Below, piece by piece: positions 1 to 5,158 of a stretch of DNA of 7,972 bases (the first letter of the stretch is position 1; the number at the start of each line of letters is the position of its first letter). The notes beneath the pieces were generated by a model. The model had not been told where the DNA came from and ran no database searches. It was given only the letters and a program-made list of their open reading frames with translations. Made by a program: the position numbers and the translations under genes. The stretch comes from Candidatus Poseidoniaceae archaeon (GTDB taxonomy: Archaea; Thermoplasmatota; Poseidoniia; Poseidoniales; Poseidoniaceae). The stretch is taken from assembly GCA_022425585.1 (NCBI GenBank), contig JAKMFF010000251.1:1-7972 (forward strand), given 5' to 3'.

Positions 1-163
1 GTAATGGAAATACGCCATGTTTTATTCGATACTCTACATCAACTTTACAGGAAAAATCATCATAACTCATTTCAGCGATATAATATCTAGAAAAGTCTTC
101 ATATTGTTTTTCTAAGATTATTTTATACAATTCTTGGCCCGCATTTACCCCTCCAAAACTCAT
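1..163 (-). CDS. Unrecognised protein, N-terminal fragment (runs off left edge)
   Basis: On the minus strand an open frame runs from an ATG at 161-163 to the window edge, giving about 54 residues that begin MSFGGVNAGQELYKIILEK. The visible part looks like soluble protein: a helix-like stretch (residues 8-25) followed by polar/aromatic sequence (YYIAEMSYDDF) and a strand-like KVDVEYRI. I do not recognise a family. The frame stays open upstream to a TAG at 209-211, and a GTG at 173-175 is an alternative start. The intervening residues also look protein-like, so the true start is uncertain. It lies 82 bases downstream of the JAMM protease gene on the same strand, so the two may be co-transcribed. 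The frame has no stop in the visible part, which supports a real gene, but the fragment is short. Confidence 0.45.
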   Translation of the reverse strand, partial: MSFGGVNAGQELYKIILEKQYEDFSRYYIAEMSYDDFSCKVDVEYRIKHGVFPL

Positions 164-245
164 AGATTGGCTCACTCGTTCAAGGTAGTCTAAGGTTATT
201 TTGCAAATCTACTGGCAAATGGTGTTATTTTTGGCACCTTTTGAA

Positions 246-992
246 TTATTGAGTAATGAGTGATTGCCAGCCATACGGCGAATCTTGGTCGTCGATGAAA
301 ATCACATTGACTCCCAAACCAGTTTTGTGGAAGGCAATTAATTGAACCTCATGAATCATATGCCCACTTGGAGCCATGCCAATTACCGGTAATTGAGTTC
401 TACCAAACAATCGACGCTTAGTTTGTTGGTTATTTTCCACTGCTGCCTCTTTACCAAGAATGCGTCTTTTGCCTTCAACATCATCAAACCAAGGTAGTGG
501 TCCAGACGGCGAGAATCTCAAGCCCAAGATTAAGTCAATGCCCGAGGTTTCTTGCGATGCATCAGCATCAGCCCCGCTTGGTATCGCTGGAGCATTTGGA
601 TGAGTATGCAGCCAATGGGTAAATCGACCAGCTCTTGCACCTCTGGATGGGGCAAAAATATCATCGGTCCAATCCTCAGGTAAATGATGTACTGAGTATG
701 AATCTCCACGATTAACAATATGTGCTTCACTTATCACAAAACCCTGGCCTTGAAACAACCCTTCGACTTGTTGTTCACTGAGAAATAAATTTTCAATATC
801 TTCACTTGGGTTTCGGTTAGCATCAATATCTAATCCTACCAATATCTCATCAGGTAGAGCTTGTAATGCCCACCAAACTAAATCTTGGAAAAGTTTTCCA
901 GGCATGTATACCTGAGCAGCATAAGAGTCTCTAGCCTCAAATGAATCATGATTATATGAAGTCATGATTTTTTCTAGCCACTCCTCAACCAT
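246..992 (-). CDS. JAMM/MPN+ (Mov34/PAD-1 type) zinc metalloprotease
   Basis: This 248-residue protein is predicted to be a zinc-dependent isopeptidase of the JAMM (JAB1/MPN/Mov34) family, which removes ubiquitin-like modifiers in eukaryotes and SAMP proteins in archaea. The sequence shows a complete JAMM motif: His129-Thr-His131, seven residues, Ser139, two residues, Asp142 (HTHPNAPAIPSGAD). The likely catalytic Glu is Glu49 in PDEILVGL, which sits where family members have E-x-x-G-L-L-x-G. About 80 residues separate the Glu from the HxH, longer than in minimal archaeal JAMM proteins, and hold an insert with several acidic and aromatic residues (92-115). The C-terminal part (LPVIGMAPSG, then HMIHEVQLIAF) fits the closing strands of the fold. 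There is no signal peptide, so it should be cytoplasmic. An in-frame ATG at codon 10 is an alternative start. It is divergent from the acidic protein gene. Substrate unknown; no ubiquitin-like, E1 or E2 gene is recognised in the window. Confidence 0.8.
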   Translation of the reverse strand: MVEEWLEKIMTSYNHDSFEARDSYAAQVYMPGKLFQDLVWWALQALPDEILVGLDIDANRNPSEDIENLFLSEQQVEGLFQGQGFVISEAHIVNRGDSYSVHHLPEDWTDDIFAPSRGARAGRFTHWLHTHPNAPAIPSGADADASQETSGIDLILGLRFSPSGPLPWFDDVEGKRRILGKEAAVENNQQTKRRLFGRTQLPVIGMAPSGHMIHEVQLIAFHKTGLGVNVIFIDDQDSPYGWQSLITQ

Positions 993-1013
993 GCTATCGT
1001 GTAGGGCTAGAAT

Positions 1014-1024
1014 GGTTTTATTGA
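1014..1024 (-). promoter_or_regulatory. Possible TATA-like element for the JAMM gene
   Basis: Read on the minus strand, CAATAAAACC is A/T-rich and centred about 27 bases before the ATG ending at 992. No SD sequence precedes that ATG. The spacing fits an archaeal TATA box driving a leaderless transcript. The match is weak, and this call rests mainly on the spacing. Confidence 0.3.
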
Positions 1025-1049
1025 TGAAAAGTATCCTTAATTGTGATGA

Positions 1050-1060
1050 TTAAATTGATA
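1050..1060 (+). promoter_or_regulatory. Possible TATA-like element for the acidic protein gene
   Basis: The A/T-rich stretch TTAAATTGATA is centred about 29 bases before the ATG at 1084, which has no SD sequence. This fits leaderless archaeal transcription. Together with the opposite-strand element at 1014-1024 it would make 993-1083 a compact divergent promoter region. Composition is generally A/T-rich here, so confidence is low. Confidence 0.3.
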
Positions 1061-1083
1061 ATGGATGGGTTTAACAACCAATC

Positions 1084-1785
1084 ATGGCGAAGAAGAAGGG
1101 TCGTATGGGGAAGTTTTTCGGTGCTCTAGCCGGAAGTCCTTACGAACGCCTTCTAAAGCAAGTAGATAAATTGGTCGAGGCCAGTGTCAACGACCGAATG
1201 TTAGCGAAAAATTTGGAAAAGTTAGTCAACATTACTGCACAGAACTACGACGAAGAAAAAATCGACGAAGAGGAACACGACCTGATAATTGAAGCGATTG
1301 AAGAAGCAGACCCTGAACAAAGAACATTTCCTAAGATGGATGAGGCTGATGACCCTTTTTACATGGGAGAGGCACCAGATGCTCCAGAACTCAAAGGCAA
1401 AAAACGCCAAAGTTTGGATGATTTGATGAAGGCCAAAGGGAATGAATTTACTGGCAGATTTGGCCGCGATGAATTTGAGGATTACAAAAGTAAAATGGCT
1501 CAAGAGTTCTTGAAAGAATCAGATGATGCCATCAAGAAAGGCGACCACGTTGCTAACATAGGCGCAGTTAACAGAGTGTTTGCTGATGCAGATGAGGAAA
1601 TTTATCGAGTCAAACAAGAAATTACGGAAGAAACCGGTATGGTTGACCCAAGTGCCGAAGAAGAAGGCGGTTATCCAGACGGTTATTCTGTTGATGAAGA
1701 TGGTACTGAATGGTTTGAAGATGAAGACGGCTATTGGTGGTACAGAATGGAAGGCGATGAAGACTGGCAACCATACGAAGAATGA
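1084..1785 (+). CDS. Acidic hypothetical protein with a W/Y-rich C-terminal tail
   Basis: The 233-residue product is not one I can assign to a function. It opens with a basic stretch (MAKKKGRMGKFFGALAG), then becomes helix-rich and strongly acidic. Two segments resemble short SHOCT-like helical hairpins: around 55-75 (YDEEKIDEEEHDLIIEAIEE) and around 110-146 (SLDDLMKAKG, later DEFEDYKSKM). The likeness is by eye and weak. The last 30 or so residues are distinct: alternating acidic pairs with Trp/Tyr (DGTEWFEDEDGYWWYRMEGD, then DWQPYEE). I recall tails of this style from Poseidoniales proteins, but cannot verify that here. There is no TM segment or signal peptide, so a cytoplasmic or membrane-peripheral location is likely. 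ATG 1084 is chosen because upstream ATGs at 1061 and 1065 are out of frame and a TATA-like element sits about 29 bases upstream. It is followed by a 91-base gap before the exporter. Confidence 0.75.
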   Translation: MAKKKGRMGKFFGALAGSPYERLLKQVDKLVEASVNDRMLAKNLEKLVNITAQNYDEEKIDEEEHDLIIEAIEEADPEQRTFPKMDEADDPFYMGEAPDAPELKGKKRQSLDDLMKAKGNEFTGRFGRDEFEDYKSKMAQEFLKESDDAIKKGDHVANIGAVNRVFADADEEIYRVKQEITEETGMVDPSAEEEGGYPDGYSVDEDGTEWFEDEDGYWWYRMEGDEDWQPYEE

Positions 1786-1848
1786 TTACTCGTTGCTAAT
1801 CTAATTGTCTTGAACTGATTACTATTACTCACGGGTTATACCACATCA

Positions 1849-1856
1849 CTATAAGC
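1849..1856 (+). promoter_or_regulatory. Possible TATA box for the MMPL exporter
   Basis: CTATAAGC is centred about 25 bases before the ATG at 1877, where no SD sequence exists. This fits a leaderless archaeal start and favours the ATG at 1877 over the in-frame TTG at 1871. A second candidate (GGTTATA, 1834-1840) would place transcription start near 1863. The upstream BRE part is not convincing. Confidence 0.4.
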
Positions 1857-1876
1857 AAAACGCTGATACTTTGATT

Positions 1877-4648
1877 ATGCGAAATCCATTTTTTGCTCTA
1901 ACCGAAAAGAGTGTCGATAAACCACGCACTGTTTTGGCTTGTTTGTTCATAGTAGTGATTTTACTATCTTCTGGGGCAATGCATCTAAAGTTTGACAACA
2001 GTGAAGATGGCTTTTTCCCCGATAATGAAACGGTATCGCTGCTTAATGATATTGAAGATGAATATCAGGCTTCAGTTGATTTTGTACGAATTATTGATGA
2101 AGTAGATCAGGGAGATTTGTTAGGCCAAGAAACCTGGACTCAGCTAGCATATATTGAAGCACAATTACTGCTGGATGAGAACTTTCAACCCTACCAATAT
2201 CCGTTATTTGGCACCCAACCAAATGCTGGAATGGCTAGTTCGGTAATTCAGTGGCATACCTTACAAGATTCACAGAACTCAGAAAGTTGGCTTAGTGAAT
2301 TGTCCAGTTCTATCGAGTTAGTTAGACAATCAAATTCCTCTGGTTTATCATCCTCGCTAGAGTCATTAAACACCGCTTCCTCTGCAATCCCAGCATTTCA
2401 ACCAGTTACTGCCCAACGTCTAATCGACTGGGATTTTTCTAATCCAGAATCCTGGTTGGCTAGAATTGATTCTAGTGACGATTTATCAAATCAACTAGAC
2501 GGTCTGATTGGTCAATTATCATCGTTGATGCTGGAGAATAAATCTCAACAAGAACTTGGATTAATTGCCGCCAGTTCAGGACCGATTTTTGGCCAATTGA
2601 ATATGATGAAAGGTCTGCAGGATATCGATTTTAGAGAAGCAATCCTATCCAATATTCCGGTTGATGAGAGAAACGACCCGTGGAATATGTCTGGTCCAGT
2701 TATCACTACCTTGGTGATAAGCAACGACCCAGTGGTCCACGGAAAGGCTGCTACAGATTTTGATTCTACGCAAAATGACATCACTAAGTGGTCTAAATCA
2801 CTGGTCGAAAAACTTCAACAAGATACTGGTGATGATGAGATTAGAAGTTTTTCCTTTGCCCAATTTGGCGTTGGTTCAACTGAGACATTGGGTAAAGAGA
2901 TTGGCATTCTTACCAGTTCAGCATTCTTTTTACTAGCATTGATTCTTTGGTTTAATTTCCGCAGTAAGCGAGAGACTGCATACGTGATGGTATTGACTAT
3001 TTTTGCTATAGCGGCAACTTATGGCCTTTCAGGTTGGTTAGAATTCTTTGGAGTCAATATGATTTTCAATGCGGCGATGAATTCAATCCCAGTGCTATTA
3101 TTAGCCATTGGGGTCGACTATGGTTTACACGTAGTGTTGAGGATACGAGAGGAATTGAAGAATTCTCCAGAGGGTGAAACGGCTGAAACCATGAGAGATT
3201 TTTCTGTCGAAGCCAGAAAACTGGCAATTCGTCGAGGAACAATTTTCACCTCAATCGCCTTACTGATTGCAATCTTTACCGATGTAGTCGGATTCCTTTC
3301 ATTTAGATTTTCAGCACTTACCTTCCTGCAAGTATTTGGCACCGTGATTGCTATTGGGCTATTCTTCATTTATTTGTTGAGTATTTCAGCATTACCAGCA
3401 TTAATGACTTTGATACCGCCTAAAAAGTTGCCACTAGACAAAGCAAGTAAAATCGAAATTGGTCCAGTAGCGAGGAGTTTAGGTCGTCTATCAATGCAAC
3501 CAATGAAGGTAGGTATTATTGCGGTATTACTACTCATTCCAATGTATGTCGGTTTCCAGCAACTAGAAGTTGGATTTGAACAAAGAGATCAATTTGACCA
3601 AAGTATCCCTGTAGTTGCCGATTTTATCTTATTGTCAGATGAATTCCAAAGTAGTCGTTCACCACTATACATTGTCTATGACGGTGATGTTTTGAGCGAG
3701 GTTGGTTGGGAGTCGTGGAATTTGACGATGTCAACATTGACTGCTAGTCCCGACATCACTGGGGTGCCAAACGGCCTTTGGGATTTGGTTGAAGAGTCTA
3801 GGCCTCAATATGCTACGCTAGATGAAATTATGATTTCAATTGAAAGTGGAGAAAGTAATGGTTGGAGTGATCTTTCTAATTGGTTATTGACCAATGATAC
3901 TGGTAGACAATTATCTAGTGCATTATTACATTCAAACGGACAGCAAACTCTGATTTCCTTCCAAGCCAATACCTTGGATTGGCAAGCTACTGTTGACCTA
4001 AATGAAAGAATCGAGGAGTTATTGTCTCAAGTTGAAGGAGAGATACCAGATGATGGTAGTTTGAAAGTTAGTGGTCGAAGTTTGATAAATGCTCAAACCA
4101 CCTCAGATGTCGCCGCATCATCAATCCAATCAACGGCTATTGTCGCAATTGTCATCTTAGTAATGTTAGTCTCAATCCATTCAGTACGTCAAAAGAATAT
4201 CAGTCAAGGCTTTGCCAGAGGAATAGTCTCGTGGATACCTTTGATGATGGTGGTTTGTTGGGTATACGGCATAATGGGCTTTACTGGATACAATATAAAC
4301 CCACAAACAGTAACCATCGGAGCCTTATCGCTTGGGTTAGGTGTTGATTATGCAGTTCACTTTACCACCAGATTAGAAGAAGAAGTTGAGCACAACCCAC
4401 GTGGAAATCAACAACAATGGGTGGAAAAAGCCTCAGCAACGACTGGAAGAGCAATGTTTGGGGCTGCACTTACCACGGCTGGTGGATTTGCTGTGCTGAA
4501 TTTATCGGCTTTATTGCCACTAAAGCTATTTGGCCAAGCATTCGTTGTCGCCATTACCTTGGCACTATTGTCGAGCCTAATCTTACTTCCAGCATTTTAC
4601 AGTAAATTCCTACAGTATGATGCTAAGAAGTATCTTGAGGAGGAATGA
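1877..4648 (+). CDS. MMPL/RND-superfamily exporter (12 TM)
   Basis: The 923-residue product is an inner-membrane proton-driven exporter of the MMPL/HpnN/Patched branch of the RND superfamily, which moves lipids or other hydrophobic molecules. It has the family's duplicated 6+6 TM plan: TM1 at about 19-36, a large extracytoplasmic domain to about 342, TM2-TM6 at about 343-513, TM7 near 542-563, a second outer domain to about 750, then TM8-TM12 to about 910. TM4 and TM10 each carry the GVDY proton-relay motif, GVDYGLH with Asp414 and GVDYAVH with Asp824, matching the Asp-Tyr pairs of MmpL-type pumps. The outer domain is rich in Ser, Asn and Gln. The frame can be extended to a TTG at 1871, but the ATG at 1877 fits both the TATA spacing and the usual family N-terminus. 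Its stop overlaps the SD/ATG region of the ABA4-like gene, implying co-transcription. The substrate cannot be read from the sequence. Confidence 0.92.
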   Translation: MRNPFFALTEKSVDKPRTVLACLFIVVILLSSGAMHLKFDNSEDGFFPDNETVSLLNDIEDEYQASVDFVRIIDEVDQGDLLGQETWTQLAYIEAQLLLDENFQPYQYPLFGTQPNAGMASSVIQWHTLQDSQNSESWLSELSSSIELVRQSNSSGLSSSLESLNTASSAIPAFQPVTAQRLIDWDFSNPESWLARIDSSDDLSNQLDGLIGQLSSLMLENKSQQELGLIAASSGPIFGQLNMMKGLQDIDFREAILSNIPVDERNDPWNMSGPVITTLVISNDPVVHGKAATDFDSTQNDITKWSKSLVEKLQQDTGDDEIRSFSFAQFGVGSTETLGKEIGILTSSAFFLLALILWFNFRSKRETAYVMVLTIFAIAATYGLSGWLEFFGVNMIFNAAMNSIPVLLLAIGVDYGLHVVLRIREELKNSPEGETAETMRDFSVEARKLAIRRGTIFTSIALLIAIFTDVVGFLSFRFSALTFLQVFGTVIAIGLFFIYLLSISALPALMTLIPPKKLPLDKASKIEIGPVARSLGRLSMQPMKVGIIAVLLLIPMYVGFQQLEVGFEQRDQFDQSIPVVADFILLSDEFQSSRSPLYIVYDGDVLSEVGWESWNLTMSTLTASPDITGVPNGLWDLVEESRPQYATLDEIMISIESGESNGWSDLSNWLLTNDTGRQLSSALLHSNGQQTLISFQANTLDWQATVDLNERIEELLSQVEGEIPDDGSLKVSGRSLINAQTTSDVAASSIQSTAIVAIVILVMLVSIHSVRQKNISQGFARGIVSWIPLMMVVCWVYGIMGFTGYNINPQTVTIGALSLGLGVDYAVHFTTRLEEEVEHNPRGNQQQWVEKASATTGRAMFGAALTTAGGFAVLNLSALLPLKLFGQAFVVAITLALLSSLILLPAFYSKFLQYDAKKYLEEE
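4637..4643 (+). promoter_or_regulatory. Shine-Dalgarno site deciding the ABA4-like start
   Basis: GAGGAGG lies in the last codons of the exporter gene. It is seven bases from the ATG at 4651 but only one base from the ATG at 4645. Normal SD spacing therefore points to 4651 as the true start. Confidence 0.7.
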
Positions 4649-4650
4649 AT

Positions 4651-5103
4651 ATGCAAATAGAGCACGTGATGTTTTGGATATCTTCGATTTATATTATCCC
4701 AATTTGGGGTCTTATGTGGTTTGCTCCACGTCATGATATTACCAAAAAAATAGTTGGTGATCTTCGAATTGCCGTATTGCCATTATGCATTCCTTATGCA
4801 ATACTTGCTATCCCTAGCTTGCCGGACATCTTCATTACTCTAGGTGCAGAAATGCCAACACCAGAAATAATTGTGGAATTCTTTTCAGATGACAAAGTAA
4901 TCATTGTTGGTTGGCTTCATTTCTTAGCCTTTGATGTCCTTGCAGGGCGTTATATTTGGCTTAGAATGCTGGCTTGCAACCGACCAATGTATGTTTCAAC
5001 GCCAATATTAGTACTTGGGATGATGGTTGCACCGCTCGGCTTCTTAATTGGCATGCTGGCAACCTGGGAATACCAAGAATCAGCCGTTCCTGGAATTGAA
5101 TAA
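4651..5103 (+). CDS. ABA4-like family membrane protein (DUF4281)
   Basis: This 150-residue integral membrane protein matches the ABA4-like family, named after plant ABA4, which is needed for neoxanthin formation; bacterial and archaeal members are poorly characterised. Four TM segments are visible: about 4-25, 39-57, 83-105 and 116-138. The family signature sits in TM3: Trp88, His90, Phe94-Asp95 and Gly99-Arg100 (WLHFLAFDVLAGRYIW). An ATG at 4645 overlaps the exporter stop by four bases (ATGA), but the SD at 4637-4643 is correctly spaced for 4651. Length is typical of the family. It is most likely translated from the exporter transcript, so the two proteins may act together in the membrane. 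A role in carotenoid or terpenoid metabolism is inferred only from the family name; catalysis is unproven in this branch. Confidence 0.85.
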   Translation: MQIEHVMFWISSIYIIPIWGLMWFAPRHDITKKIVGDLRIAVLPLCIPYAILAIPSLPDIFITLGAEMPTPEIIVEFFSDDKVIIVGWLHFLAFDVLAGRYIWLRMLACNRPMYVSTPILVLGMMVAPLGFLIGMLATWEYQESAVPGIE

Positions 5104-5122
5104 TTTACTAATCACGCTCAGA

Positions 5123-5136
5123 GATAAATTATATAC
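5123..5136 (+). promoter_or_regulatory. Archaeal BRE/TATA promoter for the YHYH gene
   Basis: GATAAATTATATAC matches the archaeal BRE (RNWAAWYY) directly followed by an ATATA core. Its centre lies about 26-27 bases before the ATG at 5159, which lacks an SD sequence. This is the clearest promoter in the window. It indicates a separate transcript for YHYH and SCO starting at or just before the ATG. Confidence 0.65.
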
Positions 5137-5158
5137 TATTGCAAGTCCTTTGAGCCCA

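Noticed and set aside
1222..1770. Minus-strand open frames under the acidic protein gene
   Set aside because: Their Phe/Ile-rich translations are what the reverse complement of Glu/Asp/Lys-rich codons produces; no start signals or family match.
1871..1876. TTG start for the MMPL exporter
   Set aside because: An ATG follows two codons later, agrees with the TATA spacing and gives a typical family N-terminus; no SD supports the TTG.
1786..1876. Possible terminator or small RNA between the acidic protein and the exporter
   Set aside because: I see no strong hairpin or long T-tract; only TATA-like elements can be supported here.
5048..5158. Upstream ATG extension of the YHYH protein
   Set aside because: It lies within the ABA4-like gene in another frame, lacks its own start signals and would bury the signal peptide behind 37 polar residues; the promoter at 5123-5136 lies inside it.
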